Source: Candidatus Mycolicibacterium alkanivorans
GTDB lineage: Bacteria; Actinomycetota; Actinomycetes; Mycobacteriales; Mycobacteriaceae
Assembly (NCBI RefSeq): GCF_022760805.1
Contig: NZ_JAIVFL010000001.1
Span: forward strand, 992,001-1,056,000
Reading direction: 5' to 3'
Length of the DNA: 64,000 nt
The position numbers were made by a program, and so were the translations under genes. Under the pieces are notes generated by a model that saw only the letters and a program-made list of their open reading frames with translations, did no database searches and had not been told where the DNA came from. Below, piece by piece: positions 35,548 through 46,007 of this stretch (its first letter is position 1; every line of letters begins with the position of its first letter).

Positions 35548-38076
35548 GTGGGCGCTGCAAGATTTGTCGGACGAGTCGGCGGTCTGGCCGTAGCCCTGGG
35601 AGTCGGTGTCGCCGTCTTCACCGGCAATGGGGTGGCCTGGGCCGACGGCGGTGCGTCCTCGGACTCCGGGACCGGGGGAGGCGCCCGGCAGCATACGAGC
35701 CAGGCGTCGGACACCAAGGCAGGGCCGCGGGCCTCGACTCGCGGGTCGAAGAAGTCGCACGCGTCTTCCACCGGTGGACTGACGAGCAGAGGTGGCCCGC
35801 ACAGCAGCACCTCCACGGGCGCCGGTGATTCCACTTCGCCGAAGCAGACCGACACCGGCAACGCTGACTCGGCGACGACCGACACGTCCGAGCCGTCGAG
35901 CGACCCGGCTCCCGCCACCCCGGCTGCAGCCGTATCCGGCATCCTGACCGCCGCCGCCACCAACCTGTTGGACCCGTCGGCCGGCGGCAACAGCCCAAGT
36001 GCACCGGCCGATTCCCCGCTGTCCTGGGCGGTCCTGGCGGTCACCCGCCGGCAGGCGCTGTCCGCGGCCAGCGTCTCCCCGACGGCCGCGCAGACCACCA
36101 CGTCGGCCAGCCAGACCACCCCTACCGCCTCGCTAAGCAGCGGGCTGCCGGTCAACGCCAACCTGTTCTTGGCCGACGGAATCATCACCGGTGACCCGGG
36201 CGCGGGCCTTCCGGCCGGCGCCTATACGTACACGGTGGTCAACGCGCCCAGCGCCGGCGGCAAGATCACTTTCCTCACGACCCCCACCCCTGGCAGCTTC
36301 ACCTACCTGCCGGACGTGTCCGTCCTCTCGTCCGGAACGGAGACGTTCGGCATCCGCGTCTCGCAGGTCAGTCAGCTCGACCAGTTCGTCACCGGCATCC
36401 CGATCCTCGGCCTTGTCGTGTCACCGGTGATCGACACACTGCACCAGGTGCCGATCCTCAGCGATCTGCTGGCGCCGCTCATCGGCGTCTCGACGGTCGC
36501 GGCGTACACCGCTGATCCGTCGGCGTTGAACACCTTGGGCGCACCGCTGGCCTACACCGCCATGATCACGTCGTTCGACGGGACGTCGATCAGCACCAAC
36601 TTCTTCCCCGCGACCGGAGTGCCTTTGGGCACCGCCGCACCCACCATCCTCAATGGGCCCGGCCTGGCCTCCCCGGGCGCGACGAACCCCTTCGCCGAGT
36701 GGACCTCGGCCGGTGCCAGCAACCTGGTGGTCGGCATCAAGCCGCTGCGCGACGCCGGCTACGACGTCATCACCTGGGACCCGCGCGGTGAGTTCGCGTC
36801 CGGCGGCGTGCTGCAGCTGGACAGCCCCGCGTTCGAGGGTCAGGACGTCAAGTCCATCATCAGCTGGGCGGCGGGTCTGAACACCGCCGGCGTCGACAAC
36901 CCGTACGTCAGCAACATCGCGCTGAACTCCCCGGGTGATCCCAAGATCGGTATGGTCGGCGGTTCGTACGGCGGCGGCATCCAGTTGGCTTCCGCAGGCA
37001 TCGACCCCCGCATCGACGCCATCGTGCCGGGCATCGCGTGGAACTCACTGACCGCCTCGCTGTACCCGGACAGCGCGTTCAAGACGTCCTACGCGTCGTT
37101 GCTGTTGCTGTCGCTGGTGACCACAGGCGCCCGGATCAACAACCAGCTCTACCTCGGCATCGCCACGGGTGACCTGCTCGGCTGGCTGAGCCAGACCGCG
37201 CTGGCGGCGCTGGGCAACGCCGGCCCGGACTACGTCCTGGCCAACGTCAAGGCGGCGACCCTGTTCATCCAGGGCACCGTCGACGTGCTGTTCCCGCTTA
37301 ACGCGGCCATTGCGAACTCCCAGCAGCTGACCGGCCTGCCACCCAATCAGGTGAAGATGATCTGGTACTGCGGCGGTCACGGTGTCTGCCTGAACCCGCA
37401 GACCCCGCTTCAGAGCGACGTCATCAAGCAGGACACGATGGCGTGGCTGGATCAGTACGTCAACGGTGGTCCGGTCAACGGCATCCCGAAGTTCCAGTGG
37501 GTCGACCAGAACGGCAACTTCTACTACTCGGGCAAGCTGCCGTCGGACGCGACGTTCAACAGCGGAGCGATCACCGGCACCGCGGCCGGCGGTTTGCTCG
37601 GCATCGTTCCGCTCGTCGGCGGTTCGGGTCCCTCGCCCAAGGCGTCGCTGCCCTACTCGCTGGGCTTGGGCGCACCGGCGAGCAATGCGATCAACGTTCC
37701 GATCGCCGCACCGGGAACTACCGAGTACATCGCCGGTGCTCCGACGGTGACGTTCGACTACCAGGGCCTGGGCACCGGCCGATTCGTCTACGCCCAGGTG
37801 GTCGACAACAACACGGGCCGAGTGGTCGGCAATATCGTCACACCCATCCCAGTCACTCTCGACGGCCGGAGCCACCAAATCACCGTGCCGGTTCCGCTGA
37901 ACGACATTGCCTACACCTACGCGCCGACCGATTCGCTGACGCTGCAGATCACCAGTTCGGCGACGGCATTCGAGAACTTCACCGCGTTCGGCGTGGTGAA
38001 CATCTCCGACGTCAACGTGTCGATCCCGACGATCGACCCGGGCAACGTGACACCTGAGACGACGCCGATTACCTGA
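35548..38076 (+). CDS. Secreted CocE/NonD-type alpha/beta hydrolase with low-complexity N-terminus
   Basis: The 842-residue protein starts at GTG 35548 after GGAGGA, with a signal peptide ending near GVAWA. About 130 residues of Ser/Thr/Gly/Asp-rich linker follow. A beta-rich segment with cadherin/VCBS-like AGAYTYTVVNAPSAGGKI precedes an alpha/beta hydrolase domain with nucleophile S473 in GGSYGGG, acid in QGTVDVLFP and His in CGGHGVC. A C-terminal beta-sandwich ends the protein. The architecture resembles X-Pro dipeptidyl-peptidase/cocaine-esterase hydrolases. The substrate is unknown. It follows the PecA-like gene by 138 bases. Confidence 0.8.
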   Translation: MGAARFVGRVGGLAVALGVGVAVFTGNGVAWADGGASSDSGTGGGARQHTSQASDTKAGPRASTRGSKKSHASSTGGLTSRGGPHSSTSTGAGDSTSPKQTDTGNADSATTDTSEPSSDPAPATPAAAVSGILTAAATNLLDPSAGGNSPSAPADSPLSWAVLAVTRRQALSAASVSPTAAQTTTSASQTTPTASLSSGLPVNANLFLADGIITGDPGAGLPAGAYTYTVVNAPSAGGKITFLTTPTPGSFTYLPDVSVLSSGTETFGIRVSQVSQLDQFVTGIPILGLVVSPVIDTLHQVPILSDLLAPLIGVSTVAAYTADPSALNTLGAPLAYTAMITSFDGTSISTNFFPATGVPLGTAAPTILNGPGLASPGATNPFAEWTSAGASNLVVGIKPLRDAGYDVITWDPRGEFASGGVLQLDSPAFEGQDVKSIISWAAGLNTAGVDNPYVSNIALNSPGDPKIGMVGGSYGGGIQLASAGIDPRIDAIVPGIAWNSLTASLYPDSAFKTSYASLLLLSLVTTGARINNQLYLGIATGDLLGWLSQTALAALGNAGPDYVLANVKAATLFIQGTVDVLFPLNAAIANSQQLTGLPPNQVKMIWYCGGHGVCLNPQTPLQSDVIKQDTMAWLDQYVNGGPVNGIPKFQWVDQNGNFYYSGKLPSDATFNSGAITGTAAGGLLGIVPLVGGSGPSPKASLPYSLGLGAPASNAINVPIAAPGTTEYIAGAPTVTFDYQGLGTGRFVYAQVVDNNTGRVVGNIVTPIPVTLDGRSHQITVPVPLNDIAYTYAPTDSLTLQITSSATAFENFTAFGVVNISDVNVSIPTIDPGNVTPETTPIT

Positions 38077-38295
38077 GCGACGATGCCGCATACGGCGCGC
38101 CCTGACTAACCAGTCCGGAGCCGATGTACTTAGCGCGGCTCAGCCACGCCGGGAGCCAAGGTTATCAGTGGGCAAATTCGCGTACGGCAACTGCGGATCT
38201 GAAGACGTTGCGGGCGGACATGATTCGACTACCATCGGTGTTGTCGTCATAGTGCGTGATGGGTCGGGACGCTCGAGTTTGCAGGGGATAGCACG

Positions 38296-38550
38296 ATGAA
38301 ACTGACGAGAATCGCAGCAACAGCGGCACTTTCGGGAGCACTGGCCCTCGGTGGCCTGGGGCTCGGAACCGGCATCGCCTACGCCGATCCGGGGCACGGC
38401 CACGGACACGGCGACGGGGGCTGGGACGACGACGACGACCATGGTGACTGGCGCGGCCCTTACTACGGCCCGGCCTACTACGGTCCGCCGTCGGCGTGCG
38501 TCAACGCGACCGGCCCGTTCGGCTACGTCAGCGGAAGCCTCTGCCTCTAG
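38296..38550 (+). CDS. Small secreted His/Asp-rich protein
   Basis: The 84-residue protein has a clear signal peptide (KLTRIAATAALSGALALGG, cleavage after AYA). The mature part begins DPGHGHGHGDGGWDDDDDHG, a dense His/Asp cluster, then PYYGPAYYGPP and two cysteines near the end (SACVNATG and SLCL). The cluster could bind metal ions outside the membrane, and the cysteines could pair. Real by signal peptide and codon use. No named family is recognised. Confidence 0.75.
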   Translation: MKLTRIAATAALSGALALGGLGLGTGIAYADPGHGHGHGDGGWDDDDDHGDWRGPYYGPAYYGPPSACVNATGPFGYVSGSLCL

Positions 38551-38651
38551 ACCTTCCGGCCCAGCGGCGTGCCGCCGCGCGCGTTCGGAAGCGGCAGGTC
38601 GTTGTAGGTCGCGATACCCGGAGCGGCCGCGACGACGGCCGGGATGGCTGT

Positions 38652-39308
38652 TCAGTCGTCGAGGGCGACGCCGCCGCGGTTGCGCCGGCGCAGGCGATGG
38701 CTGGTCTTGCCGGTCGGTCGCTTGTTGCGAAGACCGCTGGCTTCGGTCTCGGGCTCGTCGGCGTCTGCGGAAACTTCCGCTGGCTCTTCGGTGGTCTCCG
38801 CCTCGGCGGCCTCGGCATCGTCGTCAGCCGTCGTCTCCTCGGCCTCGCCCCTCTTGCCACGCTTCTTCCCCTTCGCCGGCTTCGGCGGTTGTTCGGCGAC
38901 GAACGCCAGATAGAACGCCAACGCCCCGAGGATCACCAGGGCTGCGGCCGCGCCGTGGACGGCGAAGAGCCAGGGGCCCGCGGAGTCCAAGCTGACCCAG
39001 ATCTCCGTGACCGCCGTCGCCACGATGAGGGCGCCGGCGGTGACGTGCAGGATCACCGACCACAGCCGCAGCCGCAATGCCAGCTCCGGCGTCGCCAACC
39101 CGGGCCTTCGGGTGCGAATCAAGGTGAGCAGCACCGGCAGTGCGGCCAGGGCGAGCGCCACACCGGTGACGATGCGCAGCGCGGTGCCGAGAGTGTGGGA
39201 GACATCTCCCATCAGCTCCCACCATCGCGGCAGGACGAACAGGAAATACAGGACGCCCCCGACCAGGCATACCGATAGGTGCACTGCCGTCGCGGTGAAG
39301 CGACCCAT
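38652..39308 (-). CDS. lucA: LucA-like membrane protein (Rv3723 homologue)
   Basis: The 218-residue protein has four hydrophobic spans in the first 140 residues (starting VHLSVCLVGGVLYFLFVLP), then a basic KGKKRGKRGE patch and an acidic Glu/Ala/Thr tail. Its place beside tRNA-Ser, ffs and the aspartate aminotransferase matches Rv3723/LucA, which stabilises Mce transporters for fatty-acid and cholesterol uptake. The name rests mainly on gene order, from memory. Confidence 0.65.
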   Translation of the reverse strand: MGRFTATAVHLSVCLVGGVLYFLFVLPRWWELMGDVSHTLGTALRIVTGVALALAALPVLLTLIRTRRPGLATPELALRLRLWSVILHVTAGALIVATAVTEIWVSLDSAGPWLFAVHGAAAALVILGALAFYLAFVAEQPPKPAKGKKRGKRGEAEETTADDDAEAAEAETTEEPAEVSADADEPETEASGLRNKRPTGKTSHRLRRRNRGGVALDD

Positions 39309-39383
39309 ACCTCTCCTGATGCTCGGAATCCGAGATGCGATCAGGGCGTTTTGTTGACCCCTGATCGCACCCCGGATCAGGTG

Positions 39384-39469
39384 CGGAGGATGCGGGATTT
39401 GAACCCGCGAGGGCTATTAACCCAACCCGCGTTCCAGGCGAGCGCCATAGGCCACTAGGCGAATCCTCC
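39384..39469 (-). tRNA. tRNA-Ser (anticodon GGA)
   Basis: On the minus strand GGAGGAT pairs with ATCCTCC, then discriminator G. The anticodon loop CUGGAAC gives GGA. A long variable arm and GGTTCAAATCC T-arm are present. CCA is not encoded. Confidence 0.94.
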
Positions 39470-39551
39470 GTCGGCAATGGTAGCCGACTGGGGAAGTCCT
39501 CGATCCCGGCTGCCTGACAGGCTTCCTCGGGGCTGGTATTACACTCGCTGT

Positions 39552-40955
<1,404 letters not shown>

Positions 40956-40964
40956 CCTTCTCAC

Positions 40965-42785
40965 GTGGCGCTCTACCGCAAGTACCGACCGGCGACATTC
41001 GCCGAGGTGGTGGGCCAGGAACACGTCACCGAACCGCTGTCGACGGCGCTGTCGGCCGGGCGCATCAACCACGCCTACCTGTTCTCCGGGCCCCGCGGCT
41101 GCGGAAAGACCTCCTCGGCGCGCATCCTGGCCCGCTCGCTCAACTGCGAGCAGGGGCCCACGCCGACGCCGTGCGGGGTGTGCGACTCGTGTGTGGCACT
41201 GGCGCCCAACGGTCCGGGCTCGGTCGACGTCGTCGAACTCGACGCCGCCAGCCACGGCGGTGTGGACGACACCCGCGAACTGCGCGACCGCGCGTTCTAC
41301 GCGCCGGCCCAGTCGCGCTTCCGCATCTTCATCGTCGACGAAGCGCACATGGTCACCACCGCGGGCTTCAACGCGCTGCTCAAGATCGTCGAGGAGCCGC
41401 CCGAGCACCTGATCTTCGTGTTCGCCACCACCGAGCCGGAGAAGGTGCTGCCGACCATCCGGTCGCGCACCCACCACTACCCCTTCCGGCTGCTGGCCCC
41501 GCGCACCATGCGCTCGCTGATCGAGCGGATTCTGGCCGCCGAGGACGTCGAGATCGACGACGCCGTCTTCCCACTGGTGATCCGGGCCGGCGGCGGTTCA
41601 CCCCGCGACACGTTGAGCGTGCTCGATCAGCTGCTCGCCGGTGTGCAGGACAACCGGGTGCACTACCGGCGGGCGCTGGCGCTGCTGGGCGCCACCGATG
41701 TCGCCTTGATCGACGACGCGGTCGACGCACTGGCCGCCGGTGACGCGGCGGCGCTGTTCGGCGCGGTCGAGTCGGTGATCGACGCCGGCCACGACCCACG
41801 GCGGTTCGCCACCGACATCCTGGAGCGCTTCCGGGATTTGATTGTCCTGCAAGCAGTTCCGGACGCCGCGAGCCGCGGCGTGGTCGACGCGCCCGACGAC
41901 GTACTGGAGCGGATGCGCGACCAGGCGGCCCGCGTGGGCCCCGCGACGCTGGCCCGCTACGCCGAGGTGGTGCACGCCGGCCTCGGCGAGATGCGCGGCG
42001 CGACGGCGCCGCGGCTGCTGCTCGAGGTGGTCTGCGCCCGGTTGCTGCTGCCCTCGGCCAGCGACACCGAGTCGGCGCTGCTGCAGCGCATCGAGCGCAT
42101 CGAGACCAGGCTGGACATCTCGATCCCGGCCGGCGAGGCGGCGATGGCCGGCGAGGCCGCGGCCCCGGCCCGGCAGTACGTGCGCAAGACGCAGGCGCTG
42201 CAGCCGGCTCCCGAGCCCGTCGCCCGGCCGGAGCCGGTGGCCAGGCCTGAGCCCGTCGCCAAACCCGAGCCCGTCAAGCCTGAACCGGCCCCGGCTGCCA
42301 CGCCTGCCGAGCCGGCCCCCGCCCCCGCGGCCTCGGGCGAGCCCGGTGCCACCGCGGTGCGCAGCATGTGGTCGACGGTGCGGGAGAAGGTCCGTCAGCG
42401 CAGCCGCACCACCGAGGTGATGCTCGCCGGAGCCATTGTGCGGGCGGTGGAGGGCGACACCCTGGTGCTCGCCCACGAGTCGGCCCCGCTGGCCAAGCGG
42501 CTGTCCGAACAGCGCAACGCCGACGTCATCCGCGACGCCCTCAAGGACGCCCTGGGGGTGGACTGGCGGGTGCGTTGCGAGGCCGGTGTCGGTCAGCTCG
42601 TCGCCGAAGCCGAACCGCTGCCGCCGGAGCCCGCGCCCGATCCCGTCGAGGCGCAGCGGGCCGAGGAAGACAGCATGATCGCCCAGGTCGGCCATGACGA
42701 CGAGGCCGCGCCGCGGCGCGACCCCGAAGAGGTCGCACTCGAACTGCTGCAAAACGAGCTGGGCGCCCGCCGCATCGACAGCTGA
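40965..42785 (+). CDS. dnaX: DNA polymerase III subunits gamma/tau
   Basis: The 606-residue clamp-loader ATPase has Walker A GPRGCGKTS (residues 42-50), a four-cysteine zinc module (NCEQGPTPTPCGVCDSC), Walker B IVDEAHMV and the arginine-finger/sensor region PEKVLPTIRSR. Domain III ends near residue 380. A Pro/Ala-rich linker with repeated PEPVA units (about residues 410-450) precedes the C-terminal tau-like domain. It starts at GTG 40965. It is convergent with the cyclopropane-synthase-like gene, four bases away. Confidence 0.95.
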   Translation: MALYRKYRPATFAEVVGQEHVTEPLSTALSAGRINHAYLFSGPRGCGKTSSARILARSLNCEQGPTPTPCGVCDSCVALAPNGPGSVDVVELDAASHGGVDDTRELRDRAFYAPAQSRFRIFIVDEAHMVTTAGFNALLKIVEEPPEHLIFVFATTEPEKVLPTIRSRTHHYPFRLLAPRTMRSLIERILAAEDVEIDDAVFPLVIRAGGGSPRDTLSVLDQLLAGVQDNRVHYRRALALLGATDVALIDDAVDALAAGDAAALFGAVESVIDAGHDPRRFATDILERFRDLIVLQAVPDAASRGVVDAPDDVLERMRDQAARVGPATLARYAEVVHAGLGEMRGATAPRLLLEVVCARLLLPSASDTESALLQRIERIETRLDISIPAGEAAMAGEAAAPARQYVRKTQALQPAPEPVARPEPVARPEPVAKPEPVKPEPAPAATPAEPAPAPAASGEPGATAVRSMWSTVREKVRQRSRTTEVMLAGAIVRAVEGDTLVLAHESAPLAKRLSEQRNADVIRDALKDALGVDWRVRCEAGVGQLVAEAEPLPPEPAPDPVEAQRAEEDSMIAQVGHDDEAAPRRDPEEVALELLQNELGARRIDS

Positions 42786-42788
42786 CCG

Positions 42789-44102
42789 CTAGGCCGTCCA
42801 CCACGGGCGCAGCGGAAGCCCGCCGTCGCCGCCCTTGCTGTCGAGCTTGACCGCCAGAACCTGGTGCAGCTGAACGACGTTGGTCTCGAAGCCCAGCCGC
42901 GAGCCGGCCATGTAGAGCCCCCACACCTTGGCCGTCGGCAGGCCGACCTCCGCGACCGCCTCGTCCCAGTGCTCGACGAGGTTGCGGCACCAGTCCCGCA
43001 GCGTCAGCGCGTAGTGATGGCGCAGGTTCTCCTCGTGCACCACTTCGAGGCCGATGTTCTGCACCGTGGTGATGATGCGACCCGAACCGGTGAGCTCGCC
43101 GTCGGGGAACACGTAGCGGTCGATGAACCCGCCCGCGCTGGGCCCGGTGCGGTTGTCCGGCCGGGTGATGCAGTGGTTGAGCAACAGTCCGCCGGTGCGC
43201 AGCTTGGACTTCAGGAACCCGAAGTACGCCGGGTAGTTGGCCACGCCGATGTGCTCGGTGAGCCCGATCGAAGACACCGCGTCGAAGCCGGACTCGCGCA
43301 CATCGCGATAGTCCATATGCCGCACCTCGGCAAGGTCGGCCAGGCCCTGCTCGGCAAGCGCATTCTGCGCCCACATCGCCTGCTCGCGCGACAGGGTCAC
43401 ACCGATCGCCTTGACACCCTGCCGCGCGGCGTAGCAGACCATCCCGCCCCAGCCGCAGCCGACGTCGAGCAGGCGATCGCCGGCCTTGAGGTTGAGCTTC
43501 TCGAAGACCAGGCGGTACTTGTTGTCCTGGGCCTCCTCGAGCGTCGCCTCGGCATTCGGGTAGCAGGCGCAGGTGTAGGTCATCGACGGGCCGAGCACCC
43601 ATTCGTAGAACCTGTTCGACACGTCGTAGTGGTGGTGGATGGCCTCGGCGTCGCGCTTCTTGCTGTGCCGCAAGCCCTCTGCGATCCGGCGCCAGCGCGG
43701 CAGTGCTTCCTGCGGGGGCGGCGCGATCGGCTTGAGGCGCTCGATGCCGATCGAGCGGACGATGTCGACGAGGACCCGGGCCGGCGGTCGCTTGAAGTCC
43801 AACGACTGGCCGAGCGCCCTGAGCAGTTCGTACGGGTCGCCGGGATGTACACCCTGGATCTCGAGGTCGCCAGAGACGTAGGCCCGCGCCAGGCCCAGAT
43901 CTCCCGGCGCGGTGGCCAGGTAGGTGGTGCCGCGCGGAGTGAGCAGGTCCAAGCCCAGCTCGGCGTCCTCGGGTCCGGCGGTGCTGCCGTCGTAGGCGCT
44001 GAACTTCAGCGGCAGGCCGTCACCGGCGGTGAAGATCTCGAGAATCTCGGCCAGGCTGAGCTTTCCCGGCGCCTGGAGCGGGTTGTCGCGGAACGTTGTC
44101 AT
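42789..44102 (-). CDS. Cyclopropane-fatty-acid synthase family methyltransferase
   Basis: The 437-residue SAM-dependent enzyme modifies unsaturated acyl chains of phospholipids. An N-terminal lipid-binding region (SCP2-like) precedes the methyltransferase core with HHYDVSNRFYEWVLG, the SAM loop LLDVGCGWGGMV, VTLSREQA and SIGLTEHIG. The length matches CFA synthases rather than the short mycolic-acid cyclopropanases. Its ATG overlaps the stop of the FAD oxidase, as in M. tuberculosis Rv3719-Rv3720 (from memory), suggesting a two-step lipid modification such as tuberculostearate synthesis. Confidence 0.9.
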   Translation of the reverse strand: MTTFRDNPLQAPGKLSLAEILEIFTAGDGLPLKFSAYDGSTAGPEDAELGLDLLTPRGTTYLATAPGDLGLARAYVSGDLEIQGVHPGDPYELLRALGQSLDFKRPPARVLVDIVRSIGIERLKPIAPPPQEALPRWRRIAEGLRHSKKRDAEAIHHHYDVSNRFYEWVLGPSMTYTCACYPNAEATLEEAQDNKYRLVFEKLNLKAGDRLLDVGCGWGGMVCYAARQGVKAIGVTLSREQAMWAQNALAEQGLADLAEVRHMDYRDVRESGFDAVSSIGLTEHIGVANYPAYFGFLKSKLRTGGLLLNHCITRPDNRTGPSAGGFIDRYVFPDGELTGSGRIITTVQNIGLEVVHEENLRHHYALTLRDWCRNLVEHWDEAVAEVGLPTAKVWGLYMAGSRLGFETNVVQLHQVLAVKLDSKGGDGGLPLRPWWTA

Positions 44103-45472
44103 CGTCGTTGCACTGCCTTTGCGTAGAGGTCGAGCAGTCGCGAATCGGGGTCGTATGTTTTCTTCACGGTCTTGTAGGTTTCGCCGCCATAGAGTTCGTC
44201 AAACTCCTCGCGGCCATAAAACGCGTCCGAATACAGCGACTTGTGGCCGTCGAGGGCGCTGACCTTGGCCTCGATCAGGCGATTGGTGTAGCCGTCGGTG
44301 GGTCCGGCCGGCACCGACGACCAGAAGCCGACGTTGACGTAGGTGTGCCCGGCCCGCAACGGGTACAGCGCCCAGCCTCCGTCGTCACGCAGCCGCAGCG
44401 GGCACAGCCAGATCGGCTCAATCGGGACGTTGTCCAGGAACCACGAGATGAACTCTTCGGTCCGCTCGATGGGCACCTCGACGTCCTGCACCACCCGTTC
44501 CTGCGGTGGACGCCCATGCCGGGCCTCGATGCGGTCGGCGATGTGGAACCTCTGGTCGTAGGCGATGAGCTTCCAGTAGAAGCTGCTGCGCCGGTAGCGC
44601 CGCGGCCACAGGCGGCGCAGCTTCGGGTTCTGCGCGCCGAACGCCCGTGAGCACCAGAACCAGTCGGTGTCCCAGCGCCACAGGTAATCGTGGATCGTCA
44701 GGCGGTCCTCCTTCGCGCCATGGGCGTGCTGAATCGACCGGTAGTAGATGTCCTGGCCGGTGTAGTCGCTGACCGGCCCGGGTGTGGGAGTCTGCAGGCC
44801 CAGGCACAGGTAGCTCTCCTCGGCGCTGAATACCACGCCGTCGAGGTAGTCCACCCGCTGCCCGTCGTAGCCGCCGGTGTCGATGATGCGGTCCATCTCG
44901 GCGATCAGGTCGGCCAGCGTGTGGAACCTGATGTGCTTGAGCGAGACGAACGGCTTGACAGTCTCCAGCTCGATTCGCAGACGCACCGAATAGCCAAGCG
45001 TCCCATAGGAATTCGGGAACGCACGAAACAAATCGGGGTGTTTGTCGCGGCTGGCGGTGACCACCTCGCCGGTGCCGGTCAGGATGTCCATCTCCAGCAC
45101 CGACTCGTGCGGCAGGCCGTTGCGGAACGACGCCGACTCGATCCCCAACCCGGTCACCGCCCCGCCGAGGGTGATGGTCTTGAGTTGGGGGACGACCAGC
45201 GGGGACAGCCCGTACGGCAGGGTTGCGGCGACCAGGTCCTCGTAGGTGCACATCCCGGCGACGTCGGCGGTCTTGGCGTCGGGATCGACCGAGATGACGT
45301 CGGTCAGTCCGGAGGTGTCCAGGCCGGGCGCGTCGCGCTTGGCCCGCGCACGGAACAGGTTGGACGTCGGTTTGGCCAGACGTACCGAGGCGTTCGGGGG
45401 TATGGCGCGATAGCTGGCCAGGAGCCGGTCCACGCCTTCGGCGTGAACTGTGAGTGCTGCGTCAACAGTCAC
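44099..45472 (-). CDS. FAD-linked oxidase/reductase (Rv3719-like)
   Basis: The 457-residue flavoprotein has an N-terminal PCMH-type FAD domain: DVISVDPDAKTADVAGMCTYEDLV, LSPLVVPQLKTITLGGAVTGLG and NGLPHESVLEMDILTGTGEV. A C-terminal substrate domain follows. It resembles delta24-sterol-reductase-like oxidases. Coupled by ATGA to the CFA-type methyltransferase, it probably reduces the methylene intermediate, as BfaA/BfaB-like pairs do. That role is inferred from the pairing. Confidence 0.88.
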   Translation of the reverse strand: MTVDAALTVHAEGVDRLLASYRAIPPNASVRLAKPTSNLFRARAKRDAPGLDTSGLTDVISVDPDAKTADVAGMCTYEDLVAATLPYGLSPLVVPQLKTITLGGAVTGLGIESASFRNGLPHESVLEMDILTGTGEVVTASRDKHPDLFRAFPNSYGTLGYSVRLRIELETVKPFVSLKHIRFHTLADLIAEMDRIIDTGGYDGQRVDYLDGVVFSAEESYLCLGLQTPTPGPVSDYTGQDIYYRSIQHAHGAKEDRLTIHDYLWRWDTDWFWCSRAFGAQNPKLRRLWPRRYRRSSFYWKLIAYDQRFHIADRIEARHGRPPQERVVQDVEVPIERTEEFISWFLDNVPIEPIWLCPLRLRDDGGWALYPLRAGHTYVNVGFWSSVPAGPTDGYTNRLIEAKVSALDGHKSLYSDAFYGREEFDELYGGETYKTVKKTYDPDSRLLDLYAKAVQRR

Positions 45473-45563
45473 ACGACTACGCTAGTCGCCAGCCACAGCC
45501 GATGCGACCGCACGGCTGTCTGATCACATCGACATGTCACTGTGACTAGAGGAGTTCTGTCTG

Positions 45564-46007
45564 ATGGGACAGGTCAGCGCGGCCAGCACGATTTTGATCG
45601 ACGCCGATCCCGCGACCGTGCTCAATGCGATCGCCGACTACCAGAGTGTGCGTCCCAAGATCTTGTCGCCGCGGTACAGCGAGTACCAGGTGCTGCAGGG
45701 CGGCCAGGGCCAAGGCACCGTGGCCAAGTGGAAGCTGCAGGCCACCGAGTCACGGGTGCGGGAGGTGCAGGCCAACGTCGACGTAGCCGGCCACACCGTC
45801 ATCGAAAAGGACGCCAACTCCTCGATGGTGATCAACTGGACCGTCGCGCCCGCGGGTGAGGCGGGCTCCAGCGTCACCGTCAAGACCACCTGGAACGGCG
45901 CCGCCGGGGTCAAGGGCTTCTTCGAGAAGACGTTCGCGCCGCTGGGTCTGCGCCGGATTCAGGACGAGGTGCTGGCCAACCTCAAAAAAGAGGTCGAGGC
46001 GCCTTAG
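45564..46007 (+). CDS. SRPBCC-fold (polyketide-cyclase-like) protein
   Basis: The 147-residue protein has the START/SRPBCC layout: a first strand (ASTILIDADPATVLNAIADY), a twisted sheet and the long C-terminal helix (FEKTFAPLGLRRIQDEVLANL). Such folds bind hydrophobic ligands; no substrate is evident. Divergent from the FAD-oxidase gene, it overlaps the amidase stop by four bases. The equivalent of Rv3718c by order. Confidence 0.85.
   Translation: MGQVSAASTILIDADPATVLNAIADYQSVRPKILSPRYSEYQVLQGGQGQGTVAKWKLQATESRVREVQANVDVAGHTVIEKDANSSMVINWTVAPAGEAGSSVTVKTTWNGAAGVKGFFEKTFAPLGLRRIQDEVLANLKKEVEAP

Noticed and set aside
42864..44126. Long plus-strand open frame opposite the cyclopropane-synthase-like gene
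   Set aside because: It mirrors a complete methyltransferase gene on the minus strand with clear motifs; high GC makes such antisense frames common. No domain is visible in it.
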